Assembly: GCF_003050745.1 (NCBI RefSeq)
Contig: NZ_QAOF01000002.1
Coordinates: forward strand, 248,001-312,000
Length of the DNA stretch: 64,000 bases
From: Sphingomonas sp. PP-CE-3G-477
GTDB taxonomy: Bacteria; Pseudomonadota; Alphaproteobacteria; Sphingomonadales; Sphingomonadaceae
Direction: 5' to 3'
The notes beneath the pieces were generated by a model. The model saw only the letters and a list, made by a program, of their open reading frames with translations. It did not search any database and had not been told where the DNA came from. The translations under genes and the position numbers were made by a program. Position 1 is the first letter of the stretch. Each line of letters begins with the position of its first letter. Shown piece by piece: positions 1-9,401 of this stretch.

Positions 1-231
1 CTCGCCATAGTCGACGCTGACGCCGACCCGCGCGATCTTATCGTTGCTGACGACGCAGATGCGGTCCGTATCGCGCGCCCACGACCCCTGCAGAGGCGCG
101 TTCGGGTCGGACACGATCCCGGCCGTCTCGGCCGCAGCTTCGAGCCGAGCCCCCGCGCTGTCCGCCACAGCAGTCGTCGGCTCCGGCCCACACCCGCCGA
201 GCATGAGCGCGAGCAGCAGCAAGCGCTTCAT
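1..231 (-). CDS. Putative lipoprotein, C-terminus cut by window edge
   Basis: The reading frame starts at an ATG ending at 231 and runs off the left edge, so 77 codons are visible. The N-terminus ([14 protein letters not shown]) is a short lipoprotein signal peptide with an LGGC lipobox, so Cys14 should be lipidated and the protein anchored to a membrane. The rest is a small polar domain with a Cys-containing segment (DRICVVSND) and no family I recognise. Its start overlaps the hisI stop by four bases (ATGA), so it is probably translated from the hisI transcript. No function can be assigned. Confidence 0.75.
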   Translation of the reverse strand, partial: MKRLLLLALMLGGCGPEPTTAVADSAGARLEAAAETAGIVSDPNAPLQGSWARDTDRICVVSNDKIARVGVSVDYGE

Positions 232-590
232 TCGGCCGGCACCAGTCTGCCCCCTTCGATCCGCCGGAAGAAGCACGTCCGCTCGCCGGTATGGCACGCC
301 GGCCCCGCCGCATCGGCGATCACCCACACCGCATCCTGGTCGCAATCGATCCGAAGCTCGGCGACGCGAAGCACGTTCCCCGACGTCTCACCTTTCTTCC
401 AGAGCTTTTCCCGACTGCGCGACCAGAAATGCGCTTCGCCGGTCGCCTGCGTTTCCGCCAGCGCCTCCGCATTCATGTGCGCGACCATCAGTACGTCGCC
501 CGATACGCGATCGGTGACGACCGCGGTCAGGAGGCCGGCGGAATCGAATTTCGGATCGAGCGTCAGGCCCGTGTCGCGGCTGTGTGTCAT
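228..590 (-). CDS. hisI: Phosphoribosyl-AMP cyclohydrolase
   Basis: 120 residues. HisI opens the purine ring of phosphoribosyl-AMP in the third step of histidine synthesis, in the cytoplasm. The metal-binding Asp cluster is present (DCDQD), as is the C-terminal [10 protein letters not shown] segment that supplies the Zn-binding cysteine. The length fits a stand-alone HisI without a fused HisE. I chose the ATG ending at 590 (MTHSRDTG) because the longer open frame upstream runs antisense through purF. The gene is divergent from purF with about 120 bp between them, and it overlaps the downstream lipoprotein gene by ATGA. Confidence 0.93.
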   Translation of the reverse strand: MTHSRDTGLTLDPKFDSAGLLTAVVTDRVSGDVLMVAHMNAEALAETQATGEAHFWSRSREKLWKKGETSGNVLRVAELRIDCDQDAVWVIADAAGPACHTGERTCFFRRIEGGRLVPAE

Positions 591-710
591 GGCCTGGATA
601 TACCCGAAACCCGGCCCGATGCGACCAGCGGCGCGCAATGTTATTACAAACAGGCGACAAGCCGGCGATCCGCTCGTATAGGGCAGCTTCCGCACGACGT
701 GAGAACCGGC

Positions 711-2168
711 ATGCTGACGACAAACCCTTATGATGACGACAAACTCCGCGAAGAATGCGGGGTGTTCGGCGTTTCGGCCACCGATGGCGCAGCCGCGCTC
801 GTAGCCTTGGGGCTGCACGCGTTGCAGCACCGCGGGCAGGAAGCTGCCGGGATAACCACCTTCGACGGTGCCAATTTTCACACCCACCGCGCAATGGGTC
901 ATGTCGCGGGCAATTTCGACCGCGACGACGTGATCCGCTCGCTGCCAGGCACCGTCGCCTGCGGCCATGTCCGCTATTCGACGACCGGCGAGACCGCGCT
1001 GCGCAACGTCCAGCCGCTCTATGCCGAGCTGTCGACCGGTGGCTTCGCGATCGCGCATAACGGCAACATCTCGAATGCGATGCGCTTGCGGCGTGAGCTC
1101 GTCCGTCGCGGCTCGATCTTCCAGTCGACCAGCGATACCGAGACGATCATCCATCTCGTCGCGACCTCGAACTACCGCACGCTGCTCGATCGGTTCATCG
1201 ATGCGCTGAAGCAGATCGAAGGCGCCTATTCGCTGATCGTGATGACGCCCGAGGGCATGATCGCCTGCCGCGATCCGCTCGGCATCCGCCCCCTCGTCAT
1301 GGGCAAGCTCGGCGACGCGGTGATCTTCGCCTCGGAGACGGTCGCGCTCGACGTGGTCGGCGCCACCTTCGTCCGCGCGATCGAGCCGGGCGAGCTGGTC
1401 ATCGTCCAGGGCTCGGAGATCCGCTCGATCCGCCCGTTCGCGCTGATGGCGGCGCGGCCGTGCATCTTCGAATGGGTGTATTTCTCGCGCCCCGATTCGA
1501 TCGTCGACGATCACTCAATCTATTCGGTCCGCAAAGCGATCGGCGCGCAGCTCGCGATCGAATCGCCGGTCGATGCCGATCTCGTCATCCCGGTCCCCGA
1601 TTCGGGCACGCCGGCGGCGATCGGCTATGCGCAGCAATCCGGCATCCCGTTCGAGCTCGGCATCATCCGCTCGCACTATGTCGGCCGCACGTTCATCTCA
1701 CCGGGTGACAAGGTCCGCCATCTCGGCGTCAAGCTCAAGCACAACGCCAACCGTGCGCTGATCAAGGGCAAGCGCGTCATCCTCGTCGACGATTCGATCG
1801 TCCGCGGCACCACCTCGCTCAAGATCGTCGAGATGATGCGCGAAGCCGGTGCTGCCGAAGTGCACATGCGGATCGCGAGCCCGCCGACGCGGCATTCCTG
1901 CTTCTACGGCGTCGACACGCCCGAGCGCGAGAAGCTGCTCGCGGCCAAGCTCGATCTCGGCGGCATGACCGGCTTCATCCACGCCGACAGCCTCAACTTC
2001 ATCTCGATCGACGGCCTCTACAAGGCACTCGGCGAGGCGAAGCGCGCGGACGTCCGCCCGAAATATTGCGACGCGTGCTTCACCGGCGACTATCCGACCA
2101 CGCTGACCGACCATGACGAAGGCTCGGAAGTCGACCAGTTCGCGATGCTCGCCGAACGCGTCATCTGA
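711..2168 (+). CDS. purF: Amidophosphoribosyltransferase
   Basis: 485 residues. PurF transfers the glutamine amide nitrogen to PRPP, the first committed step of purine synthesis. Cys16 (REECGVFG) is the Ntn-hydrolase nucleophile that is exposed when a short propeptide is removed. The PRPP-binding loop is [14 protein letters not shown]. Scattered cysteines, including a C-terminal CDAC, fit the Bacillus-type enzyme that carries an iron-sulfur cluster. I chose the ATG at 711 because it puts the nucleophile at the usual short distance from the start; the open frame further upstream is antisense to hisI. An SDR gene follows 16 nt downstream, probably on the same transcript. Confidence 0.95.
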   Translation: MLTTNPYDDDKLREECGVFGVSATDGAAALVALGLHALQHRGQEAAGITTFDGANFHTHRAMGHVAGNFDRDDVIRSLPGTVACGHVRYSTTGETALRNVQPLYAELSTGGFAIAHNGNISNAMRLRRELVRRGSIFQSTSDTETIIHLVATSNYRTLLDRFIDALKQIEGAYSLIVMTPEGMIACRDPLGIRPLVMGKLGDAVIFASETVALDVVGATFVRAIEPGELVIVQGSEIRSIRPFALMAARPCIFEWVYFSRPDSIVDDHSIYSVRKAIGAQLAIESPVDADLVIPVPDSGTPAAIGYAQQSGIPFELGIIRSHYVGRTFISPGDKVRHLGVKLKHNANRALIKGKRVILVDDSIVRGTTSLKIVEMMREAGAAEVHMRIASPPTRHSCFYGVDTPEREKLLAAKLDLGGMTGFIHADSLNFISIDGLYKALGEAKRADVRPKYCDACFTGDYPTTLTDHDEGSEVDQFAMLAERVI

Positions 2169-2184
2169 TACCCGCGGAGCTATT

Positions 2185-2895
2185 ATGACGGACAAGCCTC
2201 TCGAAGGCCGGCTGGCCTTGGTCACCGGTGCCAGCCGCGGCATCGGCGCCGCGACCGCGATCGCGCTGGCGGCAAAGGGCGCGCACGTCGTCCTGACCGC
2301 GCGCACGCCAGGTGGTCTCGAAGAGGTCGAGGCGACGATCCACGCGGCCGGCGGCTCGGCGACGATCGCCCCGCTGGATCTGGCGGAAAGCGAAGCAATC
2401 GCCCGCCTCGCTACGGCGATCGGTGACCGCTGGGATGCGCTCGATATTCTCGTGCTCAACGCCGGCATGCTGGGCTCGCTGTCGTCGGTGCCGGCGATCG
2501 ATCCCAAGGAAATGGCGCAGGTCCTGACTTTGAACGTCAGCGCGCAGGCAGCGCTGATCGCAGCGTTCGATCCGATGTTGAAGAAGGCCAAGTCGGCGCG
2601 CGTGATCGGCGTGACGTCCAGCGTAGGCCGCAAACCCCGCGCCTATTGGGGCCTCTACGGTGCTTCGAAGGCTGCATTCGAAACGCTCCTCGGTGCGTAT
2701 GGCGACGAGATGGCCGAGATCAGCGCCATCCGCACCGCGATCGTCGATCCCGGCGCGACGCGGACCAAGATGCGGGCGCGAGCGTATCCGGGCGAGGATC
2801 CGAACTCGGTCAAGGAACCGACAGTCGTGGCAGATCGCATCGTCGCGCTGGCGATCGAAGGCTTCGAAGCTGGGCATTTCGAGCGGGTAGCCTAA
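2185..2895 (+). CDS. SDR family NAD(P)-dependent oxidoreductase
   Basis: 236 residues in a Rossmann fold. The cofactor loop TGASRGIG lies near residues 14-21, NAG near 90, and the Ser...Tyr-x-x-x-Lys active site is present (VTSSVG...YGASK). The family oxidises or reduces alcohol/ketone substrates; the substrate cannot be read from the sequence. A GGAG-like ribosome site lies upstream of the ATG at 2185. The 16-nt gap after purF suggests co-transcription, but no role in purine synthesis is implied. Length is typical of classical SDRs. Confidence 0.85.
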   Translation: MTDKPLEGRLALVTGASRGIGAATAIALAAKGAHVVLTARTPGGLEEVEATIHAAGGSATIAPLDLAESEAIARLATAIGDRWDALDILVLNAGMLGSLSSVPAIDPKEMAQVLTLNVSAQAALIAAFDPMLKKAKSARVIGVTSSVGRKPRAYWGLYGASKAAFETLLGAYGDEMAEISAIRTAIVDPGATRTKMRARAYPGEDPNSVKEPTVVADRIVALAIEGFEAGHFERVA

Positions 2896-2897
2896 CC

Positions 2898-2974
2898 GTT
2901 CTCCTGCGAACGCAGGAGCCCAGGATCACAATCGCTACCGCCCGTTACCCTGGGTTCCTGCGTACGCAGGAAAA
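2898..2974. repeat. Inverted pair of REP-like palindromes (family A)
   Basis: Two copies of a short palindromic unit face each other. The left unit is CTCCTGCGAACGCAGGAG followed by CCCAGG, and the right one is CCTGGG followed by TTCCTGCGTACGCAGGAA. They lie between convergent genes (the SDR and cfa), so they may also act as a two-way transcription stop. Related units occur at 29.6 kb and, as a half element, at 42.6 kb. Confidence 0.8.
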
Positions 2975-2976
2975 CG

Positions 2977-4221
2977 CTACCGCTTCACCAGCGTAACCTG
3001 CGCGACATCGATCCCGCCGCCGAGAAACCCGCCCTCGCAATACATCAGGTAATAGCGCCACAACGCGACGAACCGCGCATCGAACCGCGCCGGCAGCCGC
3101 CCCTCCGCCACCGCGGCATCGAACGCAACCCGCCACCGTCGCAACGTCTCGGCATAGTGCAGTCCGAACCCGCGCCGGTCCTCCCACGCGAGCCCCCGCG
3201 CCTCCGCAAGCGCGCGAAACCGAGGCTCCGACAACAGCATCCCGCCCGGAAACACGTAGCGCTGGATGAAGTCGACACTCCGCGAATAGGAATCGAAGAT
3301 CGCATCGTCGATCGAGATATACTGCAACGCCGCGCGCCCGCCCGGCTTCAACGCGCGCGCGATCGCGTCGAGATAGACCGGCCAATATTCCTCGCCGACC
3401 GCCTCGACCATCTCGATACTCGCGACCGCATCATAGGTGCCGGTGACGTCGCGGTAATCGGTCAGCGCCACGCGTACGCCGTCGAGCCCCGCTGCGCTGA
3501 TCCGGTCGTCGACCTGCCGCTTCTGCTCCGTCGACAGCGTCAGCGCATGAACGCCGACACCCGCGCGCGCTGCCATCTCGGCGAACGATCCCCAGCCGCA
3601 GCCGATCTCCAGGATAGTGTCGCCTGCCCGCGCCCCAGTCCGGTCGAGGATCGCACGCAGCTTGGTCGCCTGCGCCGCCTCATGTGGTTCGGCGTCGTCG
3701 AACGGCTCGGCAAAGATCGCGCTCGAATAGGTCAGGCTGGGATCAAGCCACGTCTCGTAAAAGTCGTTGCCGAGGTCATAATGCGCCGCAATGTTCTTCC
3801 GCGATCCGGTCGGGTCGTTGCGCCGCATCCGGTGCCACGCCCGCGCCGCCAGCCGCACCACGCCGCCCGACCGTGCCGAACTCCCGAGCGAGCGGCGGTT
3901 CCGCATGAACAGGTCGAACAGCGGCACCGGATCGGGGCTCGACCAGTCGCCTGCCGCCCAGCCTTCGTACCAGCCGACCGACCCCGCGGTCGCGAGCCGG
4001 ACAAGCGCGCGCCAGCGGTGCAAGGTCACGACGGGCAAAGGCCCAGGTGCGCGACCGCCGATTAGCCGCCGCGTGCCGTCGGGCAAGTGCGCGTCTATGC
4101 CGCCGCTCTCTAGCCCGGCGTCGATCCGGTCGAGCAGACGGTGAAACACCGGCGCGACGAGGCGCGCGACCGTGGAACCTTGCGCGGTGGGCACATCATC
4201 GAAAGCGGGAACGGCAGTCAT
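2977..4221 (-). CDS. cfa: Cyclopropane-fatty-acyl-phospholipid synthase family methyltransferase
   Basis: 414 residues. Enzymes of this family use S-adenosylmethionine to add a methylene bridge, or a related methyl group, to unsaturated acyl chains of membrane phospholipids. The SAM-binding motif EIGCGWGSF lies near residue 205, and the C-terminus (YCEGGFLGGGIDVAQVTLVK) is typical of the family. I chose the ATG ending at 4221 (MTAVPAF) because GGAG lies 7 nt upstream; a start 63 nt earlier is possible. phrB lies 125 bp upstream on the same strand. cfa and photolyase genes occur together in singlet-oxygen/ECF-sigma regulons of other alphaproteobacteria, which suggests a stress role, though no promoter of that type was recognised here. 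Confidence 0.88.
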   Translation of the reverse strand: MTAVPAFDDVPTAQGSTVARLVAPVFHRLLDRIDAGLESGGIDAHLPDGTRRLIGGRAPGPLPVVTLHRWRALVRLATAGSVGWYEGWAAGDWSSPDPVPLFDLFMRNRRSLGSSARSGGVVRLAARAWHRMRRNDPTGSRKNIAAHYDLGNDFYETWLDPSLTYSSAIFAEPFDDAEPHEAAQATKLRAILDRTGARAGDTILEIGCGWGSFAEMAARAGVGVHALTLSTEQKRQVDDRISAAGLDGVRVALTDYRDVTGTYDAVASIEMVEAVGEEYWPVYLDAIARALKPGGRAALQYISIDDAIFDSYSRSVDFIQRYVFPGGMLLSEPRFRALAEARGLAWEDRRGFGLHYAETLRRWRVAFDAAVAEGRLPARFDARFVALWRYYLMYCEGGFLGGGIDVAQVTLVKR

Positions 4222-4346
4222 CGCGGCGCTCCATGCAACAGGGGCCGCGGCTAGGAAAGAGGCAGGCTTCAAACACTCGAACATGAGGCCTGCCGCTCAC
4301 CCCCAAGCAAACCGTCATCCTGACGACGTGCGATGGTGGCCGCTAC

Positions 4347-5708
4347 TCAGCGTGCGTGCCGCCCAGCCTCGAGCGCCCGCTCGCGGCCTTCGCGGTGGCC
4401 GACGATCTTCGCCGGGTACGCCTTCGGCCGGCAGCCGGACTCGTCCGGATCATGGATCGCTTCGCCGGTCACCTTCGCAAGCTCCGGCACCCATTCGCGG
4501 ATATAGTCCCCCGCATCGAACTTCTCCGACTGCGTCAGTGGCGCCATGATGCGACCGAACATGTTCGAATCCACTCCGGTCCCCGCCACCCACTGCCAGT
4601 TCACCGAATTATTCCCGTAATCGGCATCGACTAGGCAATCCCAGAACCACCGCTCGCCCTCTCGCCAGTCGATCAGCAGATGCTTCACCAGGAAACTCGC
4701 CGTGATCATCCGCACGCGGTTATGCATCCATCCGGTCGCCCAAAGCTGGCGCATCCCGGCATCGACGATCGGATAGCCGGTCTTGCCCTCCTGCCACGCC
4801 TTGAGGTCCGCCTTGGCCTCCTTGCCCGAGCGCCAGGGCAGCTTATCGAACTTCGGCCGCCCGTTCGTATCGCCGTAGTCCGGCATCGTCAGCACGACGC
4901 CATCGGTGAAATCGCGCCACGCCAGCTCCTTGCGAAACGTCGTCGCATCGCCGTGACCATCGACCGCATGCCACACCGCACGCGGCGAGATCTCGCCGAA
5001 ATGGAGATGCGGCGATAGGCGCGAGGTGCCCTCGATCGACGGTATGTTGCGATCCACGTCATACGCCTCGACGATCGGCGCCATCGCCTTCGCGTTCTTC
5101 AACGCCTGCGCCTCGCCCGGCGTCCAATCGCCGAACCCGGTCGACCAGTCCGGCTTGGTCGGCAGGAGATCCCAGTCCGCCAGTGTCTCGGTTTTTGGCC
5201 ATTTCGACGGCGCCGGGATCGTCCGCGGCGCCGGCTCGGGATCGCCGGGCGGCATCATCTGGTTCAGCGCCTTCCAGAACGACGAATAGACCTTGAACTG
5301 CCCGCCCGACCCCGTCTTCACATCCTCGACGCGGGCAAGGTGGTTGCCGTCATGCAGGCACAGCCGATCGCCAAGCGCTGCTTCGGCCTTCCGCCACCAA
5401 GGCTCGTAATGCCGGATCGCATGCACCTGCTCGGCACCGGTTTCCTTCATCAATACCGTCAGCACCTCGACCGCATCACCGCGTCGCAGGACCAGCTTCG
5501 ATCCCTTGTCCGCCAGCGACTTGCCGAACGAGTCGAGCGTGTGGTGCAGCCACCACCGCTGAGCGCCCCCCATCTTCCATTTCCCCGGCGCGTCGTCGTC
5601 AAGCACGTAGACCGGGATCACCGGCCCGGCATGCGCGGCGGCGATCAGCGCGGGGTGATCGTGAAGGCGGAGGTCCTGGCGAAGCCAGAGAAGAACAGGT
5701 GTCGTCAT
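4347..5708 (-). CDS. phrB: Deoxyribodipyrimidine photolyase
   Basis: 453 residues. This flavoprotein repairs UV-induced cyclobutane pyrimidine dimers using blue light. The N-terminal antenna domain opens with LLWLRQDLRLHDHPAL. The C-terminal FAD domain contains LAWRDF, TGYPIVDAGMRQL, TGWMHNR and the NSVNWQWVAGTGVD block typical of class I CPD photolyases, whose Trp residues carry electrons to FAD. Length is normal. It follows the deacetylase-family gene by 33 bp and precedes cfa, so the three may share a transcript. Confidence 0.93.
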   Translation of the reverse strand: MTTPVLLWLRQDLRLHDHPALIAAAHAGPVIPVYVLDDDAPGKWKMGGAQRWWLHHTLDSFGKSLADKGSKLVLRRGDAVEVLTVLMKETGAEQVHAIRHYEPWWRKAEAALGDRLCLHDGNHLARVEDVKTGSGGQFKVYSSFWKALNQMMPPGDPEPAPRTIPAPSKWPKTETLADWDLLPTKPDWSTGFGDWTPGEAQALKNAKAMAPIVEAYDVDRNIPSIEGTSRLSPHLHFGEISPRAVWHAVDGHGDATTFRKELAWRDFTDGVVLTMPDYGDTNGRPKFDKLPWRSGKEAKADLKAWQEGKTGYPIVDAGMRQLWATGWMHNRVRMITASFLVKHLLIDWREGERWFWDCLVDADYGNNSVNWQWVAGTGVDSNMFGRIMAPLTQSEKFDAGDYIREWVPELAKVTGEAIHDPDESGCRPKAYPAKIVGHREGRERALEAGRHAR

Positions 5709-5741
5709 CGCATGCCCAACGCAGCAAGCCGCGATCCAGCA

Positions 5742-6644
5742 TCACGCCGCTGCGAAAGTTTCCCCCAGCGTCATGATCGCCGCCACGTGTCGTTCGGCGA
5801 TCGCCAGCGCGTCCTCGCCGTACCCGCCGCCCACCGTGCTCGCGAGCGGCACGCCGCGCGCAATCGCGAGGCGAGCGACAAGCCGTTCACGCCTTGCCAG
5901 ACCGTCCAAGGTCAGCGCTAATCGCCCGAGCCGATCGCCCTCGAACGGATCCACGCCAGCCTGATACAGGATCAGCTCCGGCCGGAACTCGTCCAGCAAC
6001 GGCACCAGGGTCGCCTCCAGCGTCGCCAGATATGCCTCGTCGTCCACCTTGTCCGGCAACGGCACGTCGACCGTCGAACGCGCCTTCCGCACCGGGAAAT
6101 TCTTCTCCGCGTGGATCGAATAGGTCGCGATCTCCGGGCGTCCGGCCAGCAGCGCCGCGGTCCCGTCGCCCTGATGCACGTCGCAATCGACCACAAGCAC
6201 GCGTGCCACCCGCCCCTCGTCGATCAGCCGCGCCGCCGCCACTGCGAGATCGTTGAACACGCAAAACCCCGCGCCGGTGTTAGCCAGCGCATGATGGCTC
6301 CCGCCCGCTGTGTTCGCCGCGAACCCGTGCTCCAGCGCAAGGCACGCCGCGAGCCAAGTCCCGTGCGGCACGATCGCCGCACGCGACGCCACCGCCGCGG
6401 TCACCGGGAAGCCGATCCGCCGCTCCTTCTCCTTCGGGACTTCCGCGCGGAGCACCTCGGCGACGTAATTCTCGTCATGCACCGCCTCCAGCCACGCAGT
6501 CGGCGTCGTCTCGGCGCGGTGCCACGCGACCGCATCGCCCTTTTCGAGCAGCAGGTCGCGGATCAGCCCGTTCTTGTTCCAGCGATAGGTCGAGCGCGCC
6601 GGCGCCGGGGTGACATAGTCGGGATGGTGGACGACAGGGATCAT
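5742..6644 (-). CDS. Histone deacetylase/acetoin utilisation family hydrolase
   Basis: 300 residues. Bacterial members of this family are zinc amidohydrolases that remove acetyl groups from acetylated amines; the substrate here is unknown. The His pair GGSHHA is at 114-119, the metal ligands DxDVH at 153-157, and the C-terminal GGGYG loop is present. A GGAG sits 4 nt before the ATG ending at 6644. The gene is divergent from rppH and heads the run to phrB and cfa. Confidence 0.9.
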   Translation of the reverse strand: MIPVVHHPDYVTPAPARSTYRWNKNGLIRDLLLEKGDAVAWHRAETTPTAWLEAVHDENYVAEVLRAEVPKEKERRIGFPVTAAVASRAAIVPHGTWLAACLALEHGFAANTAGGSHHALANTGAGFCVFNDLAVAAARLIDEGRVARVLVVDCDVHQGDGTAALLAGRPEIATYSIHAEKNFPVRKARSTVDVPLPDKVDDEAYLATLEATLVPLLDEFRPELILYQAGVDPFEGDRLGRLALTLDGLARRERLVARLAIARGVPLASTVGGGYGEDALAIAERHVAAIMTLGETFAAA

Positions 6645-6718
6645 GCTCCGTAGGTAGGAGCGCGCCTGCTGACTCCCAAGTTACCCGAGCCCCAAGCCCC
6701 TGCGTTGCGGAGACTATT

Positions 6719-7213
6719 TTGACCGACGTTTCGACCCTGCCCTACCGTCCTTGCGCCGGCATCATGCTCATGAACGCCGAGGGCAAGATCTTCGTCGGTC
6801 AGCGCAACGATTCGCCGTTGGAGGCGTGGCAAATGCCGCAGGGCGGGATCGACCCCGGCGAGGCCGCCGAAGCCGCCGCGCTGCGCGAACTCGGCGAAGA
6901 AACCGGCGTGATGCCGGACAAGGTCGAGCTGATCGCCGAAGCGCCCGGCGAGTTCGTCTACGACCTTCCCCCCGAACTGCTCGGCAAGGTCTGGAAGGGC
7001 AAATGGCGCGGCCAGACGCAGCGCTGGTTCCTTTACCGCTTCCTCGGCACCGACGCCGACGTGAACATCGCCACCGACCACGAGGAGTTCCGTGCATGGC
7101 GCTGGAGCGATCCCGCCGACCTGCCGCGGCTGATCGTGCCGTTCAAGAAGGCGCTCTATGAACAGGTACTCGCCGCCTTCGCGCCACATCTCGGCGCAAT
7201 CTCGACACGCTGA
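6719..7213 (+). CDS. rppH: RNA pyrophosphohydrolase (Nudix)
   Basis: 164 residues. RppH removes pyrophosphate from the 5' end of mRNAs and so starts decay; related enzymes hydrolyse dinucleoside polyphosphates. The Nudix box (GG...RELGEETG) covers residues 42-64. The segments [23 protein letters not shown] and the C-terminal PFKK.LYEQVL are characteristic of RppH. The start is TTG at 6719, supported by GCGGAG about 8 nt upstream; the next in-frame ATG (Met16) would cut into the Nudix fold. Confidence 0.92.
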   Translation: MTDVSTLPYRPCAGIMLMNAEGKIFVGQRNDSPLEAWQMPQGGIDPGEAAEAAALRELGEETGVMPDKVELIAEAPGEFVYDLPPELLGKVWKGKWRGQTQRWFLYRFLGTDADVNIATDHEEFRAWRWSDPADLPRLIVPFKKALYEQVLAAFAPHLGAISTR

Positions 7214-7252
7214 GCAGTTCCCAATCCGTCACGCTGCCGTTACGGAACGGCT

Positions 7253-8155
7253 GTGCGCCGCTTAGCCCCTCTCCTGCTCGCCCCGTTGCTGCTGGCGAAC
7301 GCGCCCGATCCGCAATCGGTGATGATCCCCGAGACGATCCGCGCGATGCTCGACGCTGCGCTGGAGGCGGGTAACGAGGCGGACGTCAACACGATCGCCA
7401 AATACGCGCGCGCTGCCGATCCGCTCAGCGGCGACGCGGTGCTGGCGATCGCCGAGAAGTGGAAGGCCGACCGCGCCGAACAACGGACGCAGGTCATTCG
7501 CCAAGCCAGTTTCCTCGATCTGTGGAGCGGCAGGGCGGAAGTCGGCGGCTATCTGACGACCGGCAATTCCGACACCGCCGGCGGCACCGCCGTGCTTGAC
7601 CTCAACCGCGAAGGCCTTCGCTGGCGCCACAAATTCCATGCTCAGGCGGATTATCAGTCCAACCTGAACATCACGACGCGCGAGCACTACCTCGCCTCGT
7701 ACGAACCCAACTATAAGGTCGACGACCGCGCCTATATCTACGGTGTCGCGCAATATGAGGGCGATCGGTTCCTCGGTTATTTCAATCGCTACTCGACCTC
7801 GGTCGGTGCGGGCTACAGCCTCATCAAGACCGCGGGGACCAAGCTCGATCTCGAACTCGGGCCGGCATACCGTCATACCGAGTTCACCGATGACACGACG
7901 CAGAGCAGCCTCGCGGCGCGCGGGACGGCCAATTTCAGCGTCCGTATCCTTAGCGGCCTTTCGGTCAGCCAGGTTGCGTCGGCCTATGTCCAGCGGTTCA
8001 ACAGCACGCTCAGCGGCACGACTTCGGTCAACGCGAAACTGATCGGGCCGCTGTCCGCGTCGCTGTCGTACAGCGTGCAGTATGAAAGCGAGCCGCCGAT
8101 CGGCTCGGTCTCGACCGACACCACCAGCCGCGCCTCGCTGGTCTACAGCTTCTGA
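7253..8155 (+). CDS. DUF481 (YdiY-like) outer-membrane protein
   Basis: 300 residues. An N-terminal signal peptide (MRRLAPLLLAPLLLANA) is followed by a helical segment of about 80 residues and then a beta-rich domain with the DUF481 signature (GRAEVGGYLTTGNSDTAGG). The C-terminal residue is Phe, as expected for an outer-membrane barrel recognised by the BAM machinery. E. coli YdiY is described as salt-induced, but the role is otherwise unknown. The start is GTG at 7253. The gene stands between rppH and the M20 hydrolase, all on the plus strand. Confidence 0.82.
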   Translation: MRRLAPLLLAPLLLANAPDPQSVMIPETIRAMLDAALEAGNEADVNTIAKYARAADPLSGDAVLAIAEKWKADRAEQRTQVIRQASFLDLWSGRAEVGGYLTTGNSDTAGGTAVLDLNREGLRWRHKFHAQADYQSNLNITTREHYLASYEPNYKVDDRAYIYGVAQYEGDRFLGYFNRYSTSVGAGYSLIKTAGTKLDLELGPAYRHTEFTDDTTQSSLAARGTANFSVRILSGLSVSQVASAYVQRFNSTLSGTTSVNAKLIGPLSASLSYSVQYESEPPIGSVSTDTTSRASLVYSF

Positions 8156-8195
8156 CGCTGTTCCCACACGCGCCCGGCCTCGCTAGGGTCGCGCG

Positions 8196-9401
8196 ATGAG
8201 GGGACTTTCAACGATAGAGCGCGATGCCGTCGATGCGGCGGGCGCCGTACCGATGCTGACGCAGGTCGAAGCGTGGGCGGCCGTCAACAGCGGCACGCGC
8301 AACCTTGCCGGGCTGGCGACGATGGCCGGATTGCTGGGCGACGCGTTCGCGGTCCTGCCGGGCGAGATCGCGCTGGTAGAGCCGACCCCGGTTGACAATG
8401 TAGGTTCCGATGGCGTGGTTTCGGCGATCGAGCACGGCAAGCACCTGCACCTCGTCGTGCGCCCCGATGCGCCGGTTCGCATGCTGTTCACGGGCCATAT
8501 GGACACCGTCTATCCGGTCGATCACGCGTTCCAGTCGCTGCAATGGCTCGACGACGGCCGGCTGAACGGCCCAGGCGTCGCGGACATGAAGGGTGGGTTG
8601 GCGGTGATGCTCGCCGCTCTCCGGGCGGTCGATGCCAGCCCGCTCGCCGCGCGGATCGGCTACGATGTCGTCATCAACTCGGACGAGGAAACCGGCTCCT
8701 TCTCCTCCGCCGCGTTGCTCGCCCGCGCCGCGCACGGCAAGGTCGCCGCGCTGACCTACGAACCCGCGCTCGCCGACGGCATGCTCGCTGGCGCACGGGG
8801 CGGTACGGGCAACTTCTCGATCATCGTCCATGGCCGCAGCGCGCATGCCGGCCGCAATCCCGAAGACGGTCGCAACGCGCTCGTCGCAGCCGCCGACATC
8901 GCGGTACGGTTGTCGAAGGTCCGCGGCCCCCGCCTCGCGGTGAACCCGGCGCGGATTGAGGGTGGTGGCCCGAACAACGTCGTCCCCGACCTCGCCATCC
9001 TCCGCATCAACTTCCGCCCCGCGACGCTCGACGACATCGCGCGCGCCCAGTCCCATACCGACTCCGCGGTCGCGATGGTCGCCGCCGAGCACGACGTCCG
9101 CATCGAGGTCCATGGCAGCTTCAACCGCCCGCCCAAACCGATCGACGAGGGCGCCGCGCGCCTGTTCGACCTCGTCAAGGCGTCCGGCGCGGACCTCGGC
9201 CTCGACATCGCCTGGAAAGCCACCGGCGGCGTCTGCGACGGCAACAATATCGCCGCTGCCGGCGTGCCGGTGGTCGACACGATGGGCGTCCGTGGCGGCG
9301 CGATCCATTCGACCGACGAGTTCATGATCCCCGACAGCCTCGCCGAGCGCGCGGCGCTGTCGGCGGTCACCATATTGCGTATCGCGGAGGGCCGCTTGTG
9401 A
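8196..9401 (+). CDS. M20 family metallohydrolase
   Basis: 401 residues. M20 enzymes (carboxypeptidase G2, ArgE/DapE type) hydrolyse N-acyl amino acids or peptides with two zinc ions. Ligands are visible as GHMDTVYP (His101, Asp103), GPGVADMKGG (Asp130) and DEETGS (Glu164/165); the dimerisation domain starts near residue 200. It overlaps astA by four bases (GTGA). The close coupling suggests it removes a succinyl or acyl group in arginine catabolism, in place of AstE. That is inference from position; the family alone does not give the substrate. Confidence 0.85.
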   Translation: MRGLSTIERDAVDAAGAVPMLTQVEAWAAVNSGTRNLAGLATMAGLLGDAFAVLPGEIALVEPTPVDNVGSDGVVSAIEHGKHLHLVVRPDAPVRMLFTGHMDTVYPVDHAFQSLQWLDDGRLNGPGVADMKGGLAVMLAALRAVDASPLAARIGYDVVINSDEETGSFSSAALLARAAHGKVAALTYEPALADGMLAGARGGTGNFSIIVHGRSAHAGRNPEDGRNALVAAADIAVRLSKVRGPRLAVNPARIEGGGPNNVVPDLAILRINFRPATLDDIARAQSHTDSAVAMVAAEHDVRIEVHGSFNRPPKPIDEGAARLFDLVKASGADLGLDIAWKATGGVCDGNNIAAAGVPVVDTMGVRGGAIHSTDEFMIPDSLAERAALSAVTILRIAEGRL

